Counted from the stretch's first letter, positions 34,576-47,505 are shown. The stretch is 64,000 nt of DNA from Irpex lacteus (GCA_001986395.2 MQVO02000007.1:310001-374000); one strand, 5' to 3'. The notes: generated from the letters alone by a model not told the origin. Numbers and translations are program-made.

Positions 34576-36344
34576 TGTTGATGAGTGGATGCGTTCGTTG
34601 GGCGGGGATTTGACTTTTTAAGGCTTTGGAAGTGGTTAAGTGTGCGAATACACGTAAACGTATGTTGTGCGTACTACTTGTTGTGTGTTCAACGTACTGT
34701 TACTTAAGAGTTCTAACGATTATTTGGGTTCACAAGTAAAAATGTTCTGCAATATGGGCGCAGCTACTCGACTTGCTGGGGGCTAAGCATCGCCCTATAT
34801 CCGCGGGTATACACGTACAGAAAGTACGTAACAAGTCGAAGATAGCCTTCACATATGAGAGGGAAATCAGACGTCCTTGGTATGATCTTCCAACCAGTCC
34901 CAGAGCTTCTTCCCAACGGCAGGGTCCAGTGCCTCCTTACGTGCCTTGCCAACTCGCGCCCAGGGAATCAAGAACTGTATCCAAGACGAACACATCAGAA
35001 AGCCACCCAAGGCGTCAGACGAATAAACGACTTACTGCCCCGTTCAGATCGAGCGCGTGAGGATCTGTGCCTGCGTATAACTGTGTGAGGGCGCCATAGG
35101 GCGCTGGGTAGAGGATTTTGTCCTAAAGGATGAATAAAACCGGCGGTGTGGGCGGGTTAAATGGATGAATCGTGTGAGGTGGGATGGGTATGAGGGACGT
35201 ACGATTATCCATTTCTTCACGCCTGTGAGGGTACGTTGGAGTTCGGTTCTGAGGTTTCCTGTAAGAGTTTGTGTAGTGATTAGGCACGTGTCGGATACTC
35301 TCTGCGAGGATGAGAAGGTAATAGGGACGAGCGCGTACCTGGGTTTACTGAGATGGCGACGATGCCTTTGTCTCCGTATCGACGTGCAACCTCATTAGAC
35401 ACAACCACATTCGCCTATAAATGGTTCAATGAAAGTCCTCAGTAAGCCCAATTTCTACTTAGCAGTGGTGGTAATCCCAACATACGTGCTTGCTCCGATT
35501 GTAGAGCCCATCCAACGCAACTTTCCTCCGTTGTGGCGTATCCCTGAGAGTGTCCCAATGTATCGTGTCTATGTAGGATGCTAGAGAAGAAGTGGTGATG
35601 ACTCGTGCCTTTTGACCTGGTTCTTCTTGAGCGACGGCAAGTAGGGCGGGCATGAGCAGTTCGGTCAAGTACCAGTGACCTGTGGAGGAGCAGTGGTCGA
35701 TCAAGTAGCCTTAGCGAGTGAGAGCAAAAGGAAGACGCTATACCAATGACGTTTACTCCGAATTGCATGTCAAAGCCCTGCACTGTGAGCTGATCTATGG
35801 GACACTCCATAACGCCACTAGGGTGTAGTTTGATATCGAGGGATCAGGATTCCATGTCAGAGTGCGACCTTTGAAGAGGAACTCACGCATTATTGAAAAG
35901 CACGTGAAGTTTCTTCTCTTTGCTGCATAAGCATGATGATGTCAGTAATCGAATAAACACGCAGTTTACCTTCAGTAGATCCTTACCTGAGAAACTCCTC
36001 TGCTGCCACCTTAACGTTCTTCAGGTCTGCAAGATCAAGGGGCAGGAACAGCGCTTCCTTTCCCGTTGCCTTTCTCAACTCTTCAATAGCAGCTAATGAC
36101 TTTTCCTTATTCCTCGTAGCGATGTATATTTTGGCATTCTTCGCCAGGAGCGCCTTTCAGATGGGATGCCATGGCGTTGAGCACTACAAGTGTGGCGAGT
36201 TATAAGTATCTAGGATGATTTCTTACCTTGACGGTTTCTTTTCCAATACCAGTATTTCCACCTTTATGCAAACACCGCGTTAAGTATTCGAGCTACAGTA
36301 GTATAGGCTCTGCGCACCTGTGACGATAATGACTTTCCCGGTTT

Positions 36345-36351
36345 GGTCTGG
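36345..36351. repeat. Target site duplication, left copy (inverted-arm element)
   Basis: GGTCTGG, repeated at 38748-38754. One copy is needed to restore the exon-1 sequence shared with the paralogues. Confidence 0.85.
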
Positions 36352-36965
36352 CTATATATTACAATCTAAAGATAAAATCTTTAGGTTTTTCCGAGTGGCA
36401 AGGATAAACAGGACATAAAAAGTCACCACTCACTGGTAAGATATCCTTGAGTGCGATGGGCCGCATCACTCACACATCAACAAGCCACACGTGCGCCTAT
36501 GGCGTAAAGCTGCCACCATTGCTCCCGAGCGCGACCGAGTGCAACTTGGCAAGGGGCGTGATGACGCCGTGAATGATGGCGGCGTAGTCCAGGCATGACT
36601 GCCTCATATGGCAGTCATTACGGCCACGGTGTTCGCTCCGCCGGCGCGCCCCACGTCCCGAAGCCATCAAATGGCGTGATCGCTGCACGCAATATCTCCG
36701 GTAACGTCCCCGAACCCGTCCTCGTCGTCTCCGACGATGAAGGCAACGACAATGGTATTTCTCCTCTCCCTTTTCGATTCTCCCTCTCGTTTTTCGCAGT
36801 ATAGGGTAATTTTGTACGTAGATTATGAATATGATGCTCGTTTATTTATAGGACCACGCGATCTGGATCTTGACACCGGATCTAGTGTAGCCATACAGGT
36901 AAATGCCTTCCTGTAAAGGCAACCGTGCCGCATAGCCCCTCGTAACTTACGAGAAGTATACATGA
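36352..36965 (+). repeat. Left inverted arm
   Basis: Pairs with 38133-38747. Contains a coding-like stretch at 36595-36770 (+) reading TASYGSHYGHGVRSAGAP and later PEPVLVVSDDEGND, followed by a possible GT donor. Confidence 0.85.
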
Positions 36966-38132
36966 TATATCTGAATGATTTATCAAACGTCATATCAATT
37001 ACTAGGCTAATAGAAAATGTGCTATACATCAGATATGCTGGCCACTAGAGTGTAGTGTCTCCGCAACAATGGTGGCATAGAATAAATGTTCTACGTATTC
37101 AATACCCTTCTATAGCATGTATGCGCTAGTAATATACTGCCCGTTTACTGATATACGCGCCGGACCTCCTTCGGAGTAGGTGTGCTCCTCCAGGTACAAG
37201 AAAAGCGCCCTCCCAAGAGACAAGTATTCATGGCGCGCACAGAATACCTTTACAATCGTGTTCACTGCACTATATATCAGTAGTTCACTAGTTTGTATGG
37301 CCCCCTCTTTCCTGTGCATGACGTTATGAGGTGTGCATTAGCGGTTAGTGTGGCTAGACTGCAGCACGAACCACATATCACCGTATATAAGTGCATGCAA
37401 GGCGTGGGAAGCTAAAATACATATGCAAGCATGTTTTTCACTTATAATACTGTACTACTGGCACTTTACCGCGAGAGAAATGAGGTCCTATAGCTCCAGA
37501 TGTGCCCGAAACCGTGGAAAGAGCAGTATGAAGACCCGAAGTCACGCACAATTCCCTGTGCACTGGCTTCACCCCAGTGATATTTGGATGCATCTGAGGC
37601 TACAGAACCTCAATCCGCTCTCGGTCCAATGCTAGTAGTATAGTAGTATATACACATAACATGCTCAAATACGTATATCATCCCCCTCTACCTTGTGCCC
37701 ACTTATATAGGGTGATATGTGGTTCTTAGCACAGTCTGGTTATACTACTACTAATATACACCTTATAGTGTCGTATTCAGGGCGGCGGATGACGTAAAAC
37801 ATGCTATTAATCGGTTTAAAGTACTTCCTATACAGCTGTTTAGTTATCCTGTGCGCGCCGTAATTACCTGGCCCTCGGCAGGGCGCTTTGCATGTGGATG
37901 AGGGAAGGAGGAGCACATCTCCCCCGAAGGAGGTGTCGCGTATACCGCAACAATCGGGCGGTATATTACTAGCTTATACATGTAATATAATAGTATGAGC
38001 TATGCAGGAAATTTATTCTATGCATCTTTGGATGTGTGACCACCACCCTCTGGTGGCCGGCACTTCTAGTGTATAAAACCTTCGCTATTGACTCTGCCAT
38101 TAATTGAACATTCTCTACATTATTTAAAAGTG

Positions 38133-38747
38133 TTATTTATACTGCTCGTAAGTTTACGAGAGCCTATGCGGCACGGTTACCTTTACAGGAAGGCATTTAC
38201 CTGTGTGGCTACACTAGATCCGGTGTCAAGATCCAGATCGCGTGGTCCTATAAATAAAGGAGCATCATATTCATAATCTACGTACAAAATTACCCTATAC
38301 TGCGAAAAACGAGAGGGAGAATCGAAAAGGGAGAGGAGAAATACCATTGTTGTTGCCTTCATCGTCGGAGACGACGAGGACGGGTTCGGGGACGTTACCG
38401 GAGATATTGCGTGCAGCGATCACGCCATTTGATGGCTTCGGGACGTGGGGCGCGCCGGCGGAGCGAACACCGTGGCCGTAATGACTGCCATATGAGGCAG
38501 TCATGCCTGGACTACGCCGCCATCATTCACGGCGTCATCACGCCCCTTGCCAAGTTGCACTCGGTCGCGCTCGGGAGCAATGGTGGCAGCTTCATGCCAT
38601 AGACGCACGTGTGGCTTGTTGATGTGTGAGTGATGCGGCCCATCGCACTCAAAGATATCTTGCGAATGAGTGCCTACCTTTTATATCCTATTTATCCTTA
38701 CCACTCGGAAAAACCCAAAGATTTTATCTTTAGATTGCCAGCAGCTC
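38133..38747 (-). repeat. Right inverted arm
   Basis: Reverse complement of the left arm with scattered substitutions (for example GDND read as GNNN in the shared frame). The same coding-like stretch lies on the minus strand here. Confidence 0.85.
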
Positions 38748-38754
38748 GGTCTGG
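38748..38754. repeat. Target site duplication, right copy (inverted-arm element)
   Basis: GGTCTGG, exact match to 36345-36351. Confidence 0.85.
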
Positions 38755-38832
38755 AATATCATCGACTCCCCACGTTGGCTTGGGAGGAAACATCTGCCTC
38801 TGTAAGAACGCTGCAGAGAATGCGGCACCCAT

Positions 38833-39648
38833 GTTTAGTGCTACCAGAAGGATATTTAGTCGATTGACTCAAAAGTGAATAAGTAGTTCACGCCCGCGTG
38901 TCCCTGCGCCGATGGTGATGGTCACGGTATGAGTTGCCAGCCCCACAACTCAACACCCCGTCTATATATATACACTCAGCCACTTTCTTCATGGCAACAG
39001 CCTACAAGTGAGTTTCCGGCCGGGGCAGCTCGGATGACCATCTACATGAGCTCATGAGGGTGTGAGTATACGCGCACGCCGGTGTTGGGCTGCGTGGGAT
39101 CAGCCGGAAGCTGAACTCCCCCCGCTAGCCCCCGCCCGTATCTAGATGATCTCCGAAAGTCAAGACTACTTATAAGTATACTACTTTATGACATCAGCTT
39201 GAATAACACGGCAACATCTGAGAATTGATCAATGTACAAGTCAATGACTCTTGAATCCTCAATACTGGACTTCAAGTAATCGGTAATCTCTGGCCTGTAT
39301 ACACGCTACATATCCGAATCAGGAAGGCTAGAGCTTTGTGGCACTACAAGCGCTGTGGCCACACAACGCTGAGATACCCGATTAAGCTAATCCAGGCCAA
39401 CATGGCCAGCTAAAGGCTTCAAGGCACGCTAAACACGCGTACAGCATAGTCCACACTATCATTGTCTCAATATCCTTAGTTCTGCTAACGGCTACCAAGT
39501 ATGAAGTGCTATTCAGTATTGATATTTTCTACGAAGAGGCTACAGAAGTTTCATTTCCCTACTCTTTGGCGCCAGAGTTAGGTACATTGAATCGTATTCA
39601 TGAACAAAATTCAAGCACCAAACATGCTTTCAAATGAAGAGCGCACGT
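38833..39648. other. Intergenic, SDR 1 promoter and LysM 2 3' flank
   Basis: A TATATATATA run at about 38963-38972 lies upstream of the SDR 1 start. No gene seen. Confidence 0.5.
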
Positions 39649-40334
39649 TTACGAAGAGTAAGGGATAACGTCGGAGGCAGTGCAAAGAACCTAGGAAGAT
39701 ATTGTCAGCGACAGAGAAATGTGCATGGAGTGAGCTTCATAGTACCTCTCCAGGGAAAATGTTGTCGCAGGCGTTGTCGACGTTCTTGTTGTTAGCAAGC
39801 AGGGTACCAAAGGAGATTCCAGCGGCATCAGCGATGCTCGTGCAAGTGTCGCCAGACTGAATGACATGGTTGGTGGTGCAGTCTTGGCCGGTGGTACCAA
39901 GGCAGATAACCTGTGCGTAAATACTATCTGTAAGTATATGTAGATATAACGCAGTCATCATCAGAATACGGACCTCGCCAGGGAACAGGTTATCACAGGC
40001 GGAGTCAATGATACCCTTGTTAACCAGGGCCAACTGGAACCTGAAAATAACGCGTATGAGCATAGCACAACAGCCACGATGAGTGCCAATGAATGATCCT
40101 TACGAGGAGACATTCTCTTTGGCAGAAATAGCGTCACAGAAGTCGCCGGAGATTACTGTATAGTTGCGAGCGCAGTTAGCAGGGAGATCCCTAGCCGATA
40201 AGACTGTAAAGATAGCGGATGAGTATGTGACTGAGTAGTAGGGGAGGACGAGAACTTGGCTTACCAGCAACCCCTTGGCAAGCAGAGATCGCGGCGGCGA
40301 TTGCGAATGCTGCGAGGGAGAGACGGGCGAACAT
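39649..40334 (-). CDS. Secreted protein with two LysM domains (copy 2)
   Basis: Paralogue of the gene at 1910-2579 with the same five-exon structure and identical exon lengths (70, 100, 67, 165, 42 nt): 40265-40334, 40104-40203, 39974-40040, 39746-39910, 39649-39690. The product is again 147 residues: signal peptide MFARLSLAAFAIAAAISAC, LysM 1 with YTVISGDFCDAIS and CDNLFPGE, LysM 2 with NHVIQSGDTCTSIADAAG and LLANNKNVDNACDNIFPGE. The two proteins differ at scattered positions and share the promoter region, so they came from a gene duplication, with copies now about 38 kb apart in opposite orientation. Role as for copy 1: glycan binding outside the cell, inferred from the family. Confidence 0.92.
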
Positions 40335-42171
40335 GTTGTCTGTGAGAGGGGCTGGAGGATCTGTTTGCGAGAGGGAATCTGCAACTGATGCTGAGGAGTA
40401 ACTGCCACTGTTCTCCAGCTTTTATACACAAACCGCCAGAAAAGCAAGCGCTTCAGGCGCTCTCTACCGTCCCCGACAGCTTCGCCATTGAATACAATGA
40501 TGACTGGGCGCTGTCCGAAAAGGTGAGGGCTGGGAAAGCGGGAAGGGATAATGATGACCTTACGTATGGCGGTCGATTCACCGTTGTGCACTTTGGGAAG
40601 GTACGCGGTGTCAGAACACTCTGGCCTGTCAAGGCGTCGGTCACCGGAGCCCGTGCTGTAAAAGACTTCGCGCCAGCCCGACGCTGTCTGGATCTTGAAG
40701 CACACCAGGTCCTGCGTGAGCATGATGTGCATCTGTATGTGTAAGTCATATCTCACCCCTTCTGCGTATGTCCTTGTGCGGATAACGCAGAAATCGCTGG
40801 ATATTGATATGGGATTACTTCGTTGTTTGCTCCTCTGGAGCTGATGGGCATTGGCGCGGAATGCAACGGCAAACTCGAAGCATGTCACCTGCGGCGTCGA
40901 AAGAGTCATATGGCCGTCACTATCAACAGATTTGGACATGTAAAGCAAACTCACCGGAGCCTATAAAGCTGTAGATCAAGAACCTCTACAAAGACGATTA
41001 AGCTCGGTAGCGAGGTGGCTGTGCATGATGTAGAGTTGTTTCTGAAGGACTTGTTGTCAGCGCTGGCTGCAAGAATCTACGGGCTTAAAGCGATTCTCAA
41101 GCCGTATTGGAACGTCCTTATAATATGTATGATAGTAAGACTTCGAAAGCTGAGTAATTCAAAAAATGACCCTCAAGCGATAGTCTAGGAACGCACCTGG
41201 TAGTTAACGTTTTAACTTTTTATGCATCTCTTGATCACGGCTGTAATGAGGGATGTCTGATCATAGTCGCGCACATGGTGTGGCTAGCAGGTATTGACAG
41301 CGTTAGGAGTCAAGTGGATCTTGCTCGGAATACCCTCCGAGGTCATAATCTGCATCATCCTATATGGCTGTGATCAAGTTGAACAATCGTCGGGAGGCAG
41401 TGTAAGCACCAAGAGTGTAGTGACAGCAATCTACTTACAGTAATAGCTCACAAGCATGTGCCTACTACCACACTGGCCTGCACAACACCGCTGCTGAACA
41501 TTACAGATCTGGCTCCTCTGGGAACTTGCGGTACGTTTGTGCCGTGCTCTTCGGGGATTCCTACCTTCCTAGAGAGGAAAAGCATGTTCGGTACCGCCAT
41601 ATCTGAACGTGATACTCATGTAGACTTCGGTTATGCGCCGTCAGGACACTTACATATATGAGTCACATCAGCGAGACCTTGATGAGCGCGTCTGCGCGCT
41701 GAGTTCATTTCAGCCTTCGCAAATATGTTGAAGTAGACTGGCGCACGTACGACTGATGCTCTGACAAAGTGGACCCACGCTTTGACTCCCAAGCGCTCCT
41801 TCTGCAATACTATCATTTATCACAAGGACACGACGCCGGAAGTGCATAAGAATGAAGCATCGTTCCCTCTTGCATCAAGGGCTAGCACACGAGCCGCCAG
41901 TATCCTTGATCATCTCGGGGTGCATCGTTGCTCATGGTGTGAGGGGGGGATACCCGACCATCTTCATACGCGGGGACGATATGGGAAGTCCGCGGGCCGT
42001 TCAACGTTCAGTTTATCGTGCATGATCCAATAGCAGCTCTCTTTACGACAGCAGGTTGAAACTAGGTTGAAGCTGGACTCATAAGTGTAAGGGTATGTAG
42101 GCGTAATTACACAAGTGGAAAGGACACACAAACTCAGGCCTCTGCTGAGAACACGAACGTTCTGCCGGCCA
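40335..42171. other. Intergenic, LysM 2 upstream region to SDR 2 end
   Basis: 40.39-40.95 kb is open for over 100 codons on both strands. The plus-strand reading (for example SFAIEYNDDWALSEK, GGRFTVVHFGKVRG) and the minus-strand reading (LTQDLVCFKIQTASGWREV, KVIIIPSRFPSPHLFG) both look protein-like, so one is likely a gene relic. 41-42.1 kb shows nothing recognisable. Confidence 0.45.
40420..40426 (-). promoter_or_regulatory. TATA box of LysM gene 2
   Basis: TATAAAA on the minus strand, 86 bp upstream of the ATG, matching the position in copy 1. Confidence 0.6.
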
Positions 42172-43656
42172 TCAGATATCCTTCGTATGATCCTCAAGCC
42201 AGTCCCACAACTTCTTTCCTACAGCAGGGTCTTTTGTCGCTTCGGGCAGCGGGCCTACGCGTGCCCAAGGAACCAAAAACTGAGGACAAGCAAGGTCAGA
42301 AGTGATCACTGCTATATGCGACGGGAAGCTCACTCCTCCGTTGAACTCGGTTGCATGTGGGTCTGTGCCGGCGTATAGCTGCGTCAGCGCACCATACGGG
42401 GCCGGATACAATATCAGATTCTGCAGAATTGTGTGAGCTAAATGATAGCCTTGTGGATTAACCCAATGTTGTACGTACAACAATGAATTCCTTGATTCCT
42501 GAGAAAGTCCGGTAAAGCTCTGTAGCGATATTGCCTGATTCCCCCCTGATCGTTAGTAGTACATTCAAGGGCAACGGAAAGCGAAATATACAGACCTGGG
42601 TTCACAGATATCGCAACGATACCCTGGTCACCGTACCGTTTGGCCACCTCATTCGATATGATCACATTGGCCTAGCAAGAGAGCCACAGAGATATGAGTG
42701 AGAGGTTTAAAGTCAAAAACAGAGGATAATACCAACAGTCTTGCTTATCCAATACAAAACGTTTGGCGCAAGCTTTCGCCTCTGTGGTGTGTCCTCAATT
42801 GCATCCCAATGTATCGTTTCCATGTAGGCTGCATATGACGAGGTGGTGATCACTCGAGCTTTCTGAGTCGGGTCTTCCTTAGCTACGGCCAGAAGAGCAG
42901 GCAAGAGAAGTTCGGTAAAATACCAGTGTCCTGCAGCAAACCAATTAGGAGTTAGGCATATAGAGTAGGACTGGGAGAGCAAACCTATTGCGTTAACGCC
43001 GAATGTCAAATCAAACCCTTGTGCGGTGAGCTGTTCAACCGGTGGTTCCATCACGCCACTATTGTACGCGAGCCGTCAGCGTGTTTTCCACCAGAGATTA
43101 TTGAAAGGATAGTACGAACGCGTTGTTGAAGAGTATATGTAACTTCTTCTCCTTCCTTTTCTCAATGAGAAGTCTTTCTCAACCACTATACGAAACCACT
43201 CACTTCAAAAATTCCTCTGCGCTCGCTTTCACACTCTTCAAATCCGCTAGGTCAAGTGGCAGGAATAATGCTTCATTTCCGGTCTCTTTCCTCAGCTCCT
43301 CAATCGCAGAGAGAGACTTTTCCTTGCTCCTAGTAGCAATATAAACCTTCGCGTTCTTTGTCAGGAGAGCCTATGTAATGAACGCCAAGTATTAGTAGAG
43401 ATTTATCAGATAAGACTAACCGCAAAAAGTACCTTAACGGTCTCCTTTCCAATCCCAGTATTGCCACCTGTTCATATATTTAATGAGCATCAATCATACC
43501 AATCTGGGCGGGGTGTTTTAGTTGACCTATGACCTCGAAAAAATACATACCAGTGACGATGACGACTTTCCCAGTCAAGTCAGGGATATCGTTTACGCCC
43601 CACTTCGGTTTCGAAGGAAACGACTGGTTGATGAACCTAGAGAAACCACTACCCAT
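42172..43656 (-). CDS. Short-chain dehydrogenase paralogue 2 (retinol-dehydrogenase-like)
   Basis: Intact SDR of 312 residues; such enzymes reduce or oxidise small carbonyl or alcohol substrates with NAD(P)(H). Ten exons: 43551-43656, 43433-43467, 43204-43370, 43120-43155, 42985-43058, 42737-42930, 42596-42671, 42479-42534, 42334-42420, 42172-42279. Motifs: [14 protein letters not shown] (cofactor), [19 protein letters not shown] (Ser), YWISK (Tyr and Lys), then ISVNPGNIATEL. The C-terminus is [17 protein letters not shown], shared with the other two copies. The N-terminus [20 protein letters not shown] is conserved in the family and fixes the start. Two weak points: the acceptor before 43155 is GAAAAG, and exon 6 begins just after a CTGCAG acceptor. 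Substrate unknown. Imperfect direct repeats lie 290-480 bp upstream. Confidence 0.9.
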
Positions 43657-43947
43657 ACTAGTAGTTCACTGCACAATAGCGATAGAGACTTGGTCAGTGA
43701 GGACTCAGGTATGGAGAATTGTTGTGTACTTCACCGACTAGATCGACCATAATATATACCGTTGCTCATAGTGAGTTGAGGCACTACTGGTACTGCCGTC
43801 AGGAACACGCATATCCACACCACACAGCCAGTAGAATGTATCCGTCCTAACCCGACCGGAATACGACATGGCAGGTGATTCGTGGAACTGGCATTCCCCG
43901 CATTATCGGTGATGGGAGGAGCGCTGCGGAACGTGAGCGTGGTCGTT

Positions 43948-43994
43948 TTAGTCGGCCCGCACGTGGCTTGGCGTAAGCGCATCTCTCGTGAGCA
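43948..43994 (+). repeat. Imperfect direct repeat, copy A
   Basis: Shares GTCGGCC(C)GCACGT, then GTAAGCGC, then TCTCTCGTGAGCA with copy B at 44095-44139, with a few differences and a short gap. Confidence 0.6.
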
Positions 43995-44094
43995 TTTATA
44001 TCTCTTAAAGCCAATACGTATTATGGTGGTCAGCTATAGCTCTTCGAGCTTCAATCTTGAGATATGTATCTGCAAAACTGGAATGTAATATCTT

Positions 44095-44139
44095 TAGTCG
44101 GCCGCACGTTGTCGAGAGTAAGCGCGTCTCTCGTGAGCA
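44095..44139 (+). repeat. Imperfect direct repeat, copy B
   Basis: Partner of 43948-43994, about 147 bp downstream. Both contain the palindrome-like CTCTCGTGAG. Confidence 0.6.
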
Positions 44140-44613
44140 AGAGCGGAAGTGTTGACGAGATATTGAGCATATTCGCACCTCGTTCCACTCCAATGTAAAA
44201 TTGGCACAATCTTACTAGTGTAGTAGCGGGAATTCGTGTCCATACCGGAGGGGACTCGTCGGGGCCAGGTGATGATTGAAGTAGAAGGGATACTCACTTG
44301 ATTACCGAAACGCAATAGGTGGCTTCTTGCATGTCCTTCTAGTATCTCTGTGGGAGTGTAGAGAAGTTCAACCTCTGTGATTCCTTCGCGCGCACCTTGT
44401 ATTTGGCGAAAATCTTGATAAGTCGCCGCAAACCGGGGCACCAGTGCATGAAAAGAGAGCTGCGTTGAGAATGTGCCCACGTGGCATTCGAATTGGAGTC
44501 TACAAGACATGCAAGTTGGATTGCAGTCGCCACTGTTGAAAATGCTACAATATTGTTACAAAGCGCATATGATACATTATTGTCCCACCTATAGATCACC
44601 ATCTACCACGGTC

Positions 44614-46072
<1,459 letters not shown>

Positions 46073-46341
46073 GGTTTGGGGAGAGTTGGATGTGAATGGT
46101 GGTTGGATGCAGGAAATTTGCTTAAGAGTCCACCTCGGGATCCGGAGGCTATTATTAAGAAGTTGAGTATGTATGACTAGTATGAGCGTCGAGCTGCTAT
46201 TCGTGGAAAGAAGGACAAAAGCATTAGCAAGATTCACAGGCCATGGACAAGCAGTAGAAGGGATGAGTAAAAATGAGAAGGTGTGGGTAAGAGTCTGAGG
46301 TCGTGGTGGGCGGCGTCGAGACCGAGTCACCAAATTGCGAC
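46073..46341. promoter_or_regulatory. Shared promoter region, MET2 and membrane SDR
   Basis: 269 bp between two divergent start codons, so the genes probably share a bidirectional promoter. No site was singled out. Confidence 0.5.
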
Positions 46342-47505
46342 ATGTTCTCGGACTTGACCACGACCACCATCTCGACCTTTCAGGCTCAAACCAAGGCTGT
46401 AGCTGTCGCAAGCGTGCTTGGTGCAACTGTTGCTTTTCTATACGGCAAATATGGACGAAAAAGCAGGAGAAACATACCAAAGAACAAGGAGCGAGTCGTT
46501 GTGATAGGGGGCGGAAGGTGAGAACGCCATCCGAGCCAGCGGGCCCAATTTCACTCAATCATCCATCGCAGTGGTATCGGGCGCGCTATCGCACACCTCT
46601 ATTCAACGAGAGCTGCCAAAGTATGCATCGTGGGTAGACAAGGAGATGCCCTTGGGAGTGTACGGGACGAATGCGTCGAGCTACGGACCAAGACCGTTAA
46701 GTTGGAAGAAGCGGACGCAGTGATAACCGCCGTCGCAGACTTTGCTGATGCCGAGGATATGGTAAAGCTCAGAGAGCTGCTGGTGAAAGGTGTGTGAACC
46801 AGAGACACCATCTTGTCAGCGGATATCTAAACTTCTTTCACATCAAGCTTGGAACGGGGTAGATACGGTTATAGTCACCGCCGGAGTCTCTGCCCTTCGG
46901 CCACTTCTGGAGGTCGCTGGCGTGCATGGGAAGGAAGACGAAGCTGCTGTCGATGACGTTCAGAGAACTATCGACGTGTCAAACGCAGCCATACGAGGAA
47001 ACTATACTGGCCCGCTGGTCACAGCGGTAACCTTGGTACGAATCTCTTCATGCATCTTGCGGATACCTCCTCTCTGACATCGCCTCCCCAGATCCCACTG
47101 CTGCAGGCTTCCTCACCCTCCCCGTCTATTCTTCTCATCTCCAGCCTCGCTGCTCTAGTGCCTGCACCAACGCGTTCCCTCTACGGCTCCACCAAATCCG
47201 CGTCGCTCCTACTGTATCAGTCTCTCGCCATCGAGCATCCCCAAATCACTTTCACTACAGTCATACCTGCCACTGTCGAAGGTAACTTCCGTGCCTCTGC
47301 TGTCGATCAGGGGCCAGTACGAGAAACAGAACCAAATACCCATGGTTTGAAGAGGGAGTATGTCGCGAGACGATGCGTGGATGCCGTAGATGCCCAGCAG
47401 AAGAAGGTGTTATTGCCGTATTGGTACGCTCGGCTAGGACACTTGGTGTACTGGTTTATTCCCAGTGTAATAGAGTACTTTGCGCGTAAGAAGTACAACT
47501 TCTAA
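46342..47505 (+). CDS. Membrane-anchored short-chain dehydrogenase
   Basis: NAD(P)-binding SDR of 331 residues, not close to the three SDR paralogues. Exons 46342-46517, 46572-46789, 46848-47035, 47092-47505. The N-terminus (TKAVAVASVLGATVAFLYGKYGRKSRR) is a membrane anchor followed by positive charges. Cofactor motif RVVVIGGGSGIGRAIAH; central WNGVDTVIVTAG (NAG-like strand); Ser in ILLISSLAALVPAP; Tyr and Lys in YGSTKSASLLLY; then TVIPATVEG. The C-terminus is hydrophobic then basic (LVYWFIPSVIEYFARKKYNF), perhaps a second membrane contact. Similar architecture occurs in DHRS7-like and 3-ketosphinganine-reductase-like enzymes of the ER; which it is cannot be told. An upstream in-frame Met exists at 46303, but the chosen one starts nearer the anchor. 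Confidence 0.85.

Larger units (their letters stand above)
36352..38747. mobile_element. 2,396-bp element with long inverted arms, inserted in an SDR exon
   Basis: Its ends are long inverted repeats of about 610 bp (36352-36965 against 38133-38747), mostly above 90% identical by eye, with a unique AT-rich centre of about 1.17 kb; a more diverged inverted match continues into the centre. No transposase is visible, so it is non-autonomous, of foldback or long-TIR type. The outermost 11 bp of the two ends do not match each other; pairing begins at AATCTAAAG. Each arm also holds an internal hairpin (CTAAAGAT/ATCTTTAG) near the end. The superfamily cannot be told: a 7-bp duplication fits none of the common fungal groups neatly. 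Confidence 0.85.
34867..38832 (-). pseudogene. Short-chain dehydrogenase paralogue 1, split by a mobile element in exon 1
   Basis: NAD(P)-dependent SDR of the retinol-dehydrogenase-like type. Exon 1 is interrupted: its 5' half is at 38748-38832 (MGAAFSAAFLQRQMFPP... to DDIPD) and its 3' half at 36318-36344 (QTGKVIIVTG), with a 2,396-bp element and a 7-bp duplication between. The rest is intact: 36227-36261, 35987-36153, 35887-35922, 35744-35817, 35486-35679, 35339-35414, 35203-35258, 35036-35122, 34867-34974. Motifs: GGNTGIGKE (Rossmann), NNASG (strand 4), ITTSS (Ser) and YNRSK (catalytic Tyr and Lys). Exon lengths match the paralogues at 42.2-43.7 and 55.2-56.7 kb, which shows what exon 1 looked like before the insertion. 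The reading frame runs into the element, so a normal protein is not expected unless the insert is spliced out. Confidence 0.9.
43657..44613. other. Intergenic, SDR 2 promoter and MET2 3' flank
   Basis: Contains two imperfect direct repeats (entered separately). Minus-strand frames at 44.1-44.6 kb (for example DFRQIQGAREGITEVELLYT) look somewhat protein-like but no gene can be built from them. Confidence 0.45.

Noticed and set aside
36318..38832. The 2.4-kb insert of SDR 1 read as a long first intron
   Set aside because: No GT lies at the 5' junction, donors further inside leave the wrong phase, and the 7-bp duplication with inverted arms is better explained as a mobile element.
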